NCBI GenBank assembly: GCA_001939145.1
Contig: LSRX01000368.1
Span: forward strand, 444,387-508,386
Direction: 5' to 3'
Origin: Symbiodinium microadriaticum
Taxonomy: Eukaryota; Sar; Dinophyceae; Suessiales; Symbiodiniaceae
DNA: 64,000 bases
Shown: in pieces, positions 56,091 through 64,000 of the stretch
How positions within the stretch are numbered: the first letter of the stretch is position 1
How the letters are laid out: each line of letters opens with the position of its first letter
Notes under the pieces: model-generated
Seen by the model: only the letters and a program-made list of their open reading frames with translations
What the model was told of the DNA's origin: nothing
Database searches by the model: none
Made by a program: the position numbers and the translations under genes

Positions 56091-56404
56091 CTGCAATGGA
56101 CTTTAGGGTTTAGGCTGATAGGGTCTTGAGTTCAGGCAATGGGCATGCGGTCTTACAGAAGCAAGGATTGTTGGAATCAACTTGTTCAAACTGCCCTTAT
56201 CCCCTTCCTCGCGCTCCTACCTCCAAAAAGCTTCAGGGTTCAGGTTTTGGATTCTCGGTGTCGAACCCAGAGCCTCCAAAGCCTCTTCGCTTGAAAGGGA
56301 GGAAGATGTCGCTCTTTACAGCAAAGGTTTGCTGTTGTGATGTCAGGAATCGATATTAAGTCAGAAACTTGTGCAACTTCGGGGCTTAGGACCTAGGCTC
56401 CGTC

Positions 56405-56444
56405 CTGCGCAAGCTGGAACTCTCGCTTTTCGCGTTCCAGGCGC
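56405..56444 (-). CDS. Candidate coiled-coil exon, 13 codons
   Basis: It ends GCGCAG|GACGGA with a GA donor and encodes RLEREKREFQLAQ after GCTGAG|G. The start is in phase 2. Confidence 0.48.
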
Positions 56445-56503
56445 CTCAGCAGAACCAGTGGGCGAAGGCAAACTTAAGCTCTACCAGACAGAAACTTACG
56501 ACT

Positions 56504-56595
56504 ACCCAAGGCTCCACAGTAGCTTCTTTTTGTGGTTTATATTTGGGATCTTATAAGGTCATCCCAAAAAGGAACTACTGTGGCGCCTATGGGTA
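56504..56595. mobile_element. Foldback element, family B, copy 6
   Basis: ACCCAAGGCTCCACAGTAGC pairs with CTACTGTGGCGCCTATGGGT, with the family core GATCTTATAAGGTCATCCC. Confidence 0.8.
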
Positions 56596-56670
56596 ATCAC
56601 AAGAAGATTAAGCACTGCGCAGTTACAGGTTTCCTCCCTGCATTGCGAGTTACAGGGCTTTCTGGGAATG

Positions 56671-56815
56671 GGGTTTAGGGTTTAGGGTTCAGGGCCTAGG
56701 GTTTAGGGGTTAGGGTTTCGGGTTTCGGGTTTAGGGCCAAGGTTTAGGGGGTAGGGTTCAGGAATTAGGGTTCAGGGTTTAGGGCCTAGGGTTTAGGGTT
56801 TAGGGTTCAGGAATT
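56671..56815. repeat. Interstitial telomere-like array, TTTAGGG strand
   Basis: TTTAGGG, TTCAGGG and CCTAGGG units with an internal duplication of about 60 bp. Confidence 0.9.
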
Positions 56816-56947
56816 AATGACAAATGGGCTGGTCCACAGTAGCTTCTCCGCTCCCGAGTGCTTCGTGTTGCTGGTGTTTCCTCCCTACTTCATGTTATAT
56901 GTACCTGTGTATTCTCTAGTTGCAGTACTTGTAGTAGTTCAGTAGAA

Positions 56948-56961
56948 GAAGAAGCAGCAGC

Positions 56962-57051
<90 letters not shown>

Positions 57052-57072
57052 CAGCAGCAGCAGCAGCAGTGA
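56948..57072. repeat. (AGT)n then (AGC)n trinucleotide repeat
   Basis: About 30 AGT units followed by seven AGC units. It produces poly-Ser or poly-Thr frames on both strands, which I do not call as genes. Confidence 0.97.
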
Positions 57073-57409
57073 TCGTAGTAGAACCAGTAATAGCAGCCGT
57101 CTTTTTCGTTATCGTTGTCATCACCGTCGGGGTGGAAGTGGTGGGGCGCACAATATCACAGCAGGAACGAGCGACGGCATTTGTAGTTGCCTGTGCTAGG
57201 ACTGCGGTTGATCATCGTGGTACTAGTAGAGAATAGCAGCAGCAACACCAGGAGTTGCCGAAGTAGCTAGAGCAGCAGTTAGCAGTGCGGCCTCAACATT
57301 GAAGCAGAAATGTACCAGTCCGACGACTCATCAATCGCACCCCTGGGCCGCTGAAGACATATGTCTGAAACTCCGCGGCCCTAAATCCTAGTCCCTAAAC
57401 CCTGCCTAC

Positions 57410-57450
57410 CCATCTCCGACTCCATGCCCAACTGCTGGAGAGCCGTCAGT
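57410..57450 (-). CDS. Candidate exon, 13 codons
   Basis: It reads TTTCAG|A to GATGG|GTAGGC with a canonical GT donor, encoding LTALQQLGMESEM between split codons. Confidence 0.4.
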
Positions 57451-57672
57451 CTGAAATATTCGAATGCAGGAACCTGATTAAGAAACCCTGGGTCCTTATG
57501 AGGGTTCTTGATATGAATCCAACTATTTTGGGACTTGGGGGCCATGTATTCTTGATCAGGCTACTCCATTAAACATCCTCCCACTTGCAACGCCGTGTCC
57601 CTGCACAGAAACTCGAAGCTAAAGAACCCTTAAAGCATACTGTAGGCAGGGCGCTGTCGAGCCAATGAGAAC

Positions 57673-57728
57673 CGGTGGCGCTGGGCTTCTTCTAGGGCTG
57701 CCTCCAGTAGCTTGCGCTGCCGAGTTTT
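57673..57728 (-). CDS. Candidate coiled-coil exon, about 18 codons
   Basis: It reads CTTCCAG|AAA to CACCG|GTTCTC with a GT donor, encoding KTRQRKLLEAALEEAQRH. An earlier GC donor after LLE is possible. Confidence 0.48.
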
Positions 57729-58179
57729 CTGGAAGTTGCCAGTTGCCCCTGCCCTAAAGCCAGTTGTGGTGCCGCTTTGTGCCTGAGAGGGTCTGGCTAT
57801 GCAAGAACCTCTTCTTTTTCCAGTTGTCCTAACAGTACTAAAGGTTAACCGATGGGACTGATAGGAAAAAATGATACCCCCAAAGGGCCAAAAGGTTGCT
57901 GGGACCCACTCTACTACTGCGGACTCGTCCCAAACCCGGCAAGGAGTTGTTTTAAGTGGATCGAGACGGCGTGAAGTGGAATGAAATCGAACGGAGGTCC
58001 TTGGGGGACGCTCGCAGACAATAAGTCGCGTGTTGCCAGCTCAGGTTTTCGAAGTTTTTTATGCGTGCACACCCTTCAACAACAAACCGTAAGCCAACAT
58101 GCCTGTGAAATCATTGAAGCCTTAAGCCTAAAGTCCAAACCCCAATCACCAATCCTTGCCCACGAGGATTCCAGCTAGC

Positions 58180-58221
58180 CTGCTGCCATCTGCGGGATTT
58201 CTCCTCCACTGCTTGCTGAGC
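58180..58221 (-). CDS. Candidate coiled-coil exon, 14 codons
   Basis: It reads CGCAAG|GCT to CAGCAG|GCTAGC, phase 0 with a GC donor, encoding AQQAVEEKSRRWQQ. Confidence 0.48.
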
Positions 58222-58955
58222 CTTGCGAGAGAAGCTGTGCAGTGCTCGACTCCATGTGCATACCTCAGAAGCCCAGTCACCTTTTGTAGCAGGTTACCCT
58301 AAGGCTCTAAGGACTCGTATTGCAATGCTTCTTGGGCCCAATGACCATACCATACAAGGGCTTTTGGGCTATTTTGGGCCTTAGGGTTCCTGTTCAATGA
58401 TGACCACAGCACAATAACCCCTTATGCCAGCGTAGATCCCCAACCAGTGATTGAGCATCACTGAGACCATGACGACCAGAAGACCAGAAGACCACGACAA
58501 CCAGGACGACCACGACCACAAAGCCCTAAGCCCTAAACCCGAAACCCTGAACCATGAGGAGGCCACGAAGAGAGAGGCCCACCAATTTCCACGAACCCCT
58601 AACCACCAGGAGACCACGGCGATTTTGGCGGGACTTGGGAGCGGACCTGTCAGGTTGCCATCTAAATCTTTTTCTGGCCCGGCACACCCCTTCGGAGAGC
58701 GAAAGGGGCTCCCTTGAGGGGTTTAGGGTTTAGGTAAACCCCTTCAGGGAGCTAAAGGGCTCCAGTTTTGGGGGTATGGCTTTCGTGGTATCAGGGATCC
58801 TCTGGTGATGTTGTTACACACCCTACACACCCTCAAAAGCCCACAGGACCACAAAACCGTACGCCCACGAGAACTGATGGAACCTGAAAAACCCTTTCGA
58901 ACCTCCGACAAACAGCTTCCAAAACCAGAGAGGCTTTACTTAATCAAAGCATGTT

Positions 58956-58985
58956 ATACATATATATATATATATATATATATAA
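58956..58985. repeat. (TA)n microsatellite
   Basis: About 13 TA units. Confidence 0.93.
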
Positions 58986-59027
58986 TACATACACCTGTGA
59001 GACACCTCGGAGCCTCTGTTAAACCAA

Positions 59028-59135
59028 ACCCTAAACCCTAAACCCCATGTTTAAACCCCAATAACCCTAAACGCCTAAACCCTAAACCCCATGTTTAAAC
59101 CCAAAACCCTAAACCCCTAAACCCCAAACCCCAAA
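59028..59135. repeat. Interstitial telomere-like array, CCCTAAA strand
   Basis: CCCTAAA units with a repeated CCCCATGTTTAAACCC segment (twice), ending five bases from the 59.15-kb exon. Confidence 0.92.
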
Positions 59136-59139
59136 CCGC

Positions 59140-59190
59140 CTCCGCGCTCTTCGCGGACTCAGCGATGGCTTTGGTGGCCGCGGCGCAGCG
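59140..59190 (-). CDS. Candidate Ala-rich helical exon, 17 codons
   Basis: It reads GGCGCAG|CGC to GCGGAG|GCGGTT, phase 0 with a GC donor that runs into GGTTTGGGG. It encodes RCAAATKAIAESAKSAE. Confidence 0.5.
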
Positions 59191-59447
59191 CTGCGCCACC
59201 AGCGGACTCGGTGGACGCGGCGAGGGGTTGGACGGGGAGCTTTACGGCCTCTTTTTGGAATTTCCTTTTTTTTTCAAGGTGGACATGTGCTTCGGGTTTA
59301 GAGTTTAGAGTTCGGGGTGTAGCGTTTAGTAATTTAGAGTTTCGGGTTTAGGGTTTATGGCTGTTAGGATTTTATAGGGTGTATATATATGGCTTAGGAT
59401 TTGTAAGCTTTAGGGTTGGGACCCACACGCCCAACTCGAAAAACGTA

Positions 59448-59503
59448 GGCCCCCCCTCGAATATACATTTTCGGGGCCGCGGGAATGTATATATTGAGGG
59501 GGT
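59448..59503. mobile_element. Foldback element, family G, copy 1
   Basis: CCCCCCTCGAATATACATT pairs with AATGTATATATTGAGGGGG around GGGGCCGCGGG. Confidence 0.75.
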
Positions 59504-59631
59504 TTGGGGGGTCCTTCGACGAGGTGGTTTTCCAACATGGGACTAACATGGGCATGAACATGAGCTTAACATGGACACCACATGGACATGAGCAGACTCG
59601 CACCACACACTGACTGCACAGGAAACTTTTT

Positions 59632-60024
59632 TCAGCTGGTCGTGAGCAAAAGCTGTGCGGTTGCGTCGATCTCCTTCAACCACCCCAGAAACATCTTGCA
59701 GCCCTCTTTGGAGCATGGTTTCACCCAAGCGAACTTCGACCAAACAGCATTGCTGAAGGAGTCGTTGTTCAGCTTCTCCGCCTTGCCGCCAACCTTTGCA
59801 GTTTTCAGGACGGTGGAGAAGTACCCCGGTTTGCGCTTTTTGAGGTTCTCCCAAGCGGGGTCCTTGAAAGCGGACTTTGTCACGACATGGCCGCTGCCAT
59901 CTACCAAGGCCTTTCCCGAGTAGGCCTCGTACATGCGCTTTAATTCCTCCATGTAGCTGACGATATGATTCTTGCCTGCGGCCGTTGGAGGAAAGGAATC
60001 GACAGCGCAAAGCTTCTTCGGCAT
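59632..60024 (-). CDS. Hypothetical lysine-rich small protein (130 residues from first ATG)
   Basis: From ATG at 60024 the frame reads MPKKLCAVDSFPPTAAG to a TGA at 59632, with segments SYMEELKRMYEAYSG, WENLKKRKPGYFSTVLK and CKMFLGWLKEID. The frame is open upstream to about 60198 and there encodes a hydrophobic stretch (CGSLLWLCVLGVCVSSSG) that would suit a signal peptide, but no in-frame ATG lies in it. The true start may sit on an upstream exon, and a signal peptide is then possible. Composition and lack of repeats make it look like a real exon. No family is recognised. It is on the same strand as its neighbours. Confidence 0.5.
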   Translation of the reverse strand: MPKKLCAVDSFPPTAAGKNHIVSYMEELKRMYEAYSGKALVDGSGHVVTKSAFKDPAWENLKKRKPGYFSTVLKTAKVGGKAEKLNNDSFSNAVWSKFAWVKPCSKEGCKMFLGWLKEIDATAQLLLTTS

Positions 60025-60201
60025 CTGCTCGGCCAGGTCGGCATCGGCGGCTGCCTTGACGCGCCCTGACGAAGACACGCACACACCAAGCACACACAAC
60101 CAAAGCAAGGAACCGCACGAACACAACTCTCTTGCTGCAGCTCGCTTTCTCCAAACTCGGCTTCGTGAAGTGGCCTTGAGCCTTCGGGATATGAGTTGCT
60201 A

Positions 60202-60870
60202 AAGACTATCTACAGACTTTCGGAGAGAGACCTGTGACCGGTGGCCATTCTAGTCGCACTGCATTCGCATGTCAGAGTTCTGACTATTCTTGGACGACTA
60301 GGTTTGTTCGGGCGACCGATCATCGAGGAGCCAAGCACTAGCCAGGCACCAGCCAAGCTCAGACAAGGCCCCGTCACTGTGATCACTGTGAGATCTAGCA
60401 ACTGGTCTCGTAGGCTGCTGGGAATGCACGTCTCCATAACTTCCGAGACTATTCCAGGGAAACTCCAGGGAATCTCCAATTCGCGAAAAGTATTAATTAG
60501 CGCTGGCGCCGCTTGCCCAACATCGGCTGCTTTGGAAGACCTTCCAGTGGTTCTTTGGTGCGGCGCTCGCTCTCATAAATGCACGTCACCCGACCTGCAA
60601 AAGACACATGTCGAACTCCTGGACGACGGTCCATGCAAGATCGAGAGTCCTGGCCAAACCGACCACGAACTTCGGAGACTGGGCCTAAGTTCAGGCCAGC
60701 AATGGGCCAAAATTGAACAACCACCGTCAACAGTAACTCATAGTACTACAGTGCATCCCAGATTCCAGCACAGCTCGGGTCTTCAGCCATGCATCCCAAA
60801 GGCTGTCGCTGTATCGGATCACGAGATGCTCCTCAGCGAAACAACTTCGGACTGAATTTTTGGCTTCGTG
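60202..60870. other. Unique spacer, no supported gene
   Basis: A plus-strand frame of about 200 codons is open here without an ATG at its start. It shows no motif and runs against the strand of all neighbours, so I do not call it. Confidence 0.4.
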
Positions 60871-60879
60871 ACTTCCACA

Positions 60880-61243
60880 CTACCTCCACCCAACGTCCTG
60901 ATGCCACCAAGCTGCAGGAACCGTCGCCCTCGAGAGATACTTCTCGACCATCCGAGCTCGTCTCTCGGACTCCACCTTTCGTCTGAACTCCTGGATCTGC
61001 TCTGCACGCCGTGCAGCCTCCTCGGCTTCAGTGAGTCGAGGCGGAGCACGGCTGGGCGATCGAGACCTGCATGGGGGGGCATACAAAAGTTGAGGCAGTA
61101 GAACCCATTCGGATCCGCCTCGGACGCTGTCGTCGCTCAAGCCGCCGTTGGCGATAGCGATACCCCTTCTGGACTGCGTCGTCCATCCAATCGGCTTCGC
61201 CAAGATCAAGATCGTCCCAGGCGGTGTCCCATGAAGCCACCAT
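60880..61243 (-). CDS. Two-exon small coiled-coil protein, 88 residues (exons 61243-61164 and 61066-60880)
   Basis: Exon 1 starts ATGGTGGCTTCA in a GCCATGG context and encodes an acidic MVASWDTAWDDLDLGEAD segment, ending AAGGG|GTATCG. The 97-bp intron ends in CCCCCCCATGCAG, a good pyrimidine-rich acceptor. Exon 2 encodes an SRSPSRAPPR linker, then the helix TEAEEAARRAEQIQEFRRKV and an ESERRARMVEKYLSRA tail, and stops at TAG (60880-60882). The phases agree (2 to 2). It is the most conventional gene model in the window. Function is unknown; an acidic head plus basic coiled coil could mediate protein contacts (inference). Confidence 0.55.
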
Positions 61244-61818
61244 GGCTTCAAAGAGCCTAGACTGAGCCTAGCCTATGCCTGCACTACTCCTGCCCTATAC
61301 TCCTGCTCCTGCGATATGCCTGCTGTCTGTGTTGCTATGCTGGTCAGGCTGGAAACTGGCTGGAACGTTGCTAGCGAACCCCAGCCCGGCTTTCAATCAC
61401 AAGACTGGCATGACTCTGCATAGCCCCCGCGATGGCTTGAAAACTGCAAGAGGACAGCGGCACACGGTCAACCGACACAAACTCCAGACAACAGGGCACT
61501 CCCATCGCAATCAGACCGAGATACCCCTGCCTCTGATGCCACACCGTAGTCTCCTTTGGCCTTTGCTTCGTTTCGCACACTCGGCGGCACCTGCGAGACA
61601 TGAAGAGTCCACTACGTAGCTAACGTCTTGGGGTGCCCCCCGCCTCGTGAACCCCATTCACCGACGCCCAAGCATTTGCCTGCCGTAAGTGTGATGTTAG
61701 GATTCTGTAGAAATCTGTCTCTGCAGTTGTGCCTGCGTAAGGCTCGTGTGCCGAGGAGATTGCAAGGCTCCATTGGAGAAGTCGTACCAAACTGAGTTTC
61801 CCAGCTTTGGCGCATGTT

Positions 61819-62139
61819 TCAAAACCGACACTTGACACACAGGTGCTGCACTGGTGCTGCCCAGCAACAGTCATGGCGGCTCTTTTTGCCGTAGTTTCGG
61901 TAGAGCACGGTCCAACCCATCGTGCCCCAGTGGATTGGCTGCTCTACCTTCCCTACCTGTACTAGCTGCCGCTTCAACGTAATAGGTGCTGTTTGCTTCA
62001 CGGCTCCATGAGGTGCATGACTTTTGTGACACTTGTGAATGTGCCTCCGGCCTAAGGGCGACCAAAGACTGACCAAAGTATGCTGCTGGTACTCCGCCAG
62101 TGTGCCGGGCCACTGCCGGGCCGTTGTCTTTCTGCTCAT
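61819..62139 (-). CDS. Hypothetical protein, 106 residues
   Basis: From ATG at 62139 the frame reads MSRKTTARQWPGTLAEYQ to TGA at 61819. It contains His/Cys-rich segments (HIHKCHKSH, and HDCCWAAPVQHLCVKCRF at the C-terminus) that could bind metal. No family is recognised. A family G foldback lies 100 bp upstream. It may be one exon of a larger gene. Confidence 0.35.
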   Translation of the reverse strand: MSRKTTARQWPGTLAEYQQHTLVSLWSPLGRRHIHKCHKSHAPHGAVKQTAPITLKRQLVQVGKVEQPIHWGTMGWTVLYRNYGKKSRHDCCWAAPVQHLCVKCRF

Positions 62140-62235
62140 GCTTCTGGACAAAACTTGGACAAACTTCAGAGCCACCTATGACAAACTGGCGACGAAGTTT
62201 TCAATGCGCATCTGATCAGCAAAAGCCACCCAAAA

Positions 62236-62336
62236 ATAATGTATATTCGACCCCCCTCGTTATACATTAATCCCTGCCCGGGCCTGGAAATGTATGAGCG
62301 CAAATGCCGTACGGGGGCCCTGAATATACATTCTTA
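62236..62336. mobile_element. Foldback element, family G, copy 2
   Basis: AATGTATATTCGACCCCCCT at the left pairs with GGGGGCCCTGAATATACATT at the right. Inner TATACATTAATCCC and GGAAATGTATGAG are also partners. Confidence 0.75.
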
Positions 62337-62506
62337 GGCGTGGCCCTGGGTTGGGGTTTTTAGGGTTTAGGTTTAGGTGTAATCATGGCTTAAGATGGTC
62401 TACGGTTTATAAGGGGTTCAGCCAATGTTCGAGAAGCCTGTCACGAGGAGGGTGCCGACTGGTTGAGCCCAAACCGTAGACCTTCAACCACTAAACTTAA
62501 ACCATA

Positions 62507-62570
62507 ACCCTAAACCCTGAAAACCCTAAACCCTAAAACCCTAAACCCTAAACTCCTAAACCCCAAAGGG
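62507..62570. repeat. Interstitial telomere-like tract, CCCTAAA strand
   Basis: Seven or eight CCCTAAA-type units, facing a TTTAGTGTTTAGGG tract at 62660-62690 across a GC-rich island for which I could not choose a frame. Confidence 0.85.
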
Positions 62571-63018
62571 GGGCTAAACCAAAGTTTGCGGTTCGGAGTC
62601 TTGGGTGGAGGGCTTCGGGGCTTCGGCACGTCTGGGTCGAGATTCCCAGCAGATGTAAGTTCGGGTTTAGTGTTTAGGGTTGAGGGTTTGCGGGTAGGGT
62701 AGGGCTTTTCTTGTTAATTTCTCTCTTGTGCATCTCCCTACCTCTCCGGAAACCGAAGGGCTAGCCACAAGATGCTGAACTACGGAAAGCTAAGCGAGCC
62801 CCTACAGAAAGATGTCTGTCTTGGGATCGAGCGTGGGGAATTTGAGGGTCTTTAGTTGTGACTTTCTCAATGAGTGGCTTCAGAGTTTAGGGCGTTTTAG
62901 GTGTTAGGGTTTAGGGTTTTCGGGTTTAGGGTGTTAGTGTTTTAGAGGGTTTAGGGTTTTAGGGCGTGTAGGAATCTCGTGCATCGACCTTCGGTGAATG
63001 TCACTCTGACAGAAGGTC

Positions 63019-63128
63019 CCCTAAACCCTAAACCCTAAACCCCTAACCCCTAAAACCCTAAACCCTAAACCCTAACCCCTAAACCCAAAACCCAAAACCC
63101 CTAAACCCTAAACTCCTAAACCCTAAAC
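63019..63128. repeat. Interstitial telomere-like array, CCCTAAA strand
   Basis: About 14 CCCTAAA/CCCCTAAA units. Confidence 0.95.
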
Positions 63129-63159
63129 CGCTCACAGCACCGAGGTGCCCAATAGGCGC

Positions 63160-63186
63160 CAGCCACGCTTCGAGCGCCTTTCCCGC
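63160..63186 (-). CDS. Candidate micro-exon, 9 codons
   Basis: It reads CCGAAG|GCG to TGGCTG|GCGCCT, phase 0 with a GC donor, encoding AGKALEAWL. CCCTAAA is on the left and TTTAGGG on the right, the same bracketing as in the 4-59 kb region. Confidence 0.32.
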
Positions 63187-63235
63187 CTTCGGCACAAGGG
63201 AAAGGCAGGCGTGTAGGGTTTAGGGTTCAGGGTTT

Positions 63236-63331
63236 ACCCATAGGCCCCGAAGTAGTTCAATTTTGGGATTACCTTTTTGGATTCTAAATATGAACCATAA
63301 AAAGGAACTACTTAGGAGCCTATAGGTAGGG
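63236..63331. mobile_element. Foldback element, family B, copy 7
   Basis: ACCCATAGGCCCCGAAGTAG pairs with GAACTACTTAGGAGCCTATA. Both ends touch TTTAGGG tracts (63215-63236 and 63329-63355). Confidence 0.87.
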
Positions 63332-63396
63332 TTTAGGGTTTAGGGTTTAGGTTTTACAACACCCGCGACCCCAAATGTGTTTTTTTTAAAGCTAGG

Positions 63397-63501
63397 ATAG
63401 TTCTCTAGAGTGGGGTCCCTCAGGGGGTCCTTTTTCCAAAACTGCTATGCTAATTCTTGGGGACCAACGAAAGGGGCAAGTCTTTAGAGAACTACCTATA
63501 T
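63397..63501. mobile_element. Foldback element, family D, copy 5
   Basis: ATAGTTCTCTAGAGTGGGGT pairs with TCTTTAGAGAACTACCTATA. GGGGTCCCTCAGGGGGTCC is shared in layout with the other D copies. Confidence 0.78.
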
Positions 63502-64000
63502 GTAAGGACTAGAGTTGGTTGGGACCGTCAGGAGGGTTGGGCGGGTGCACGGCACGATAATATAAGAGGTCGGACTAATTGCTGATACTAGTCCCTTATA
63601 CTTGCCTTATAAGTATACTGGGTTTAGGGTTTAGGGATACTGTAACATCCCCCCCAAGAAACGCTCAAGTTGGGTTGGAGGGGGCGGGTGCTAGCAATGT
63701 AGATGGCAATGATGACATGAAATTCTGAAATGTCATCGCGACAGTCGTATATACATATATAAATGCAAAATATCACCATCAAAACCGCATAATGATCATA
63801 ATCATAACATGAGTAATCATACCGATTTTAGCATAACGGCAATTTGACCTTTGTATCTTCATAATTATTCATAACAGTCAGAACGGTAGTGTTACTTTTA
63901 TGCATGAAGGGCCTCCCTTCTCTACTCCCCTTTCCAAGATAAGCAGACCTTTGTCAAATACAGATTCCTTAAACAAAAACTAACGAAAAGCCATACCTGG
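63502..64000. other. AT-richer unique sequence at window end
   Basis: No gene, exon island or long repeat was recognised, apart from one TTTAGGGTTTAGGG at about 63620. Confidence 0.45.

Larger units (their letters stand above)
4142..59190 (-). other. Territory of fragmented coiled-coil gene(s) on the minus strand
   Basis: About 45 short GC-rich islands across this span read on the minus strand as charged, heptad-like peptide segments rich in Glu, Arg, Ala, Gln and Leu. Most islands start after an AG and end before GC, GA or GT, usually at a codon boundary. Spacers are 0.2-3 kb of telomere-like tracts, foldback elements and microsatellites. ATG-bearing islands at 50948 and 23707 and a stop-bearing island at 6052 suggest at least two tandem related genes, with a further set of exons from 51.4 to 59.2 kb. 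A single very large gene cannot be excluded. No enzyme motif was recognised; a structural or scaffold coiled-coil role is inference only. Confidence 0.55.

Noticed and set aside
56858-57199. Frame with about 35 serines
   Set aside because: It is explained by the AGT/AGC microsatellite.
60241-60855. Plus-strand frame of about 200 codons
   Set aside because: There is no ATG at the start, no motif, and it is opposite in strand to its neighbours.

Overview
This window looks like nuclear DNA of a dinoflagellate, probably a Symbiodiniaceae or Suessiales type. The evidence is: scattered tracts of the seven-base TTTAGGG/CCCTAAA repeat, a LINE-type reverse transcriptase fragment, all recognisable coding signal on one (minus) strand, and very short putative exons whose introns mostly appear to start with GC or GA rather than GT, as known for dinoflagellates. 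TTTAGGG alone would also fit plants or chromerids, so the species cannot be named. No prokaryotic operons, rRNA, tRNA or CRISPR arrays were seen.

Layout. 0-2.25 kb: a 5'-truncated LINE reverse transcriptase on the minus strand. 4-59 kb (perhaps to 63 kb): about 45 GC-rich islands of 25-90 bp that read on the minus strand as Glu/Arg/Ala/Leu-rich, coiled-coil-like exons. They are separated by 0.2-3 kb of intron-like DNA made of telomere-like tracts, short palindromic (foldback) elements and microsatellites. Five successive islands between 16.2 and 19.0 kb are clear copies of one another (75-78 nt, one of 48 nt). Two islands (50.9 kb and 23.7 kb) carry an ATG with an in-frame TAA just upstream, and one (6.05 kb) ends in a stop. 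The region may therefore hold two or more related tandem genes, but without transcripts the grouping is open. 9.3-14.8 kb: a 353-bp higher-order satellite (11.5 copies) with decayed relatives just upstream, ending at a single-N join. 59.6-62.2 kb: a denser segment with three small minus-strand candidate genes. Two real N gaps (194 and 83 bases) and three single Ns interrupt the assembly, mostly in or next to repeats.

Main observation. On the plus strand many islands read CCCTAAA - exon - TTTAGGG. On the coding strand each intron therefore tends to open with G-rich TTTAGGG next to the donor and close with C-rich CCCTAAA next to the acceptor, so the two intron ends could pair. This resembles introner elements of dinoflagellates (mobile introns with inverted repeats near their ends), here with telomere-type repeats as the terminal sequence. 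At least seven foldback families with conserved arms lie inside the same introns, and two copies of one family carry TTTAGGG tracts in their loops. Exon borders were read by eye. Because GT, GC and GA donors were all allowed, individual borders are less certain than the repeated exon family and the bracketing pattern.
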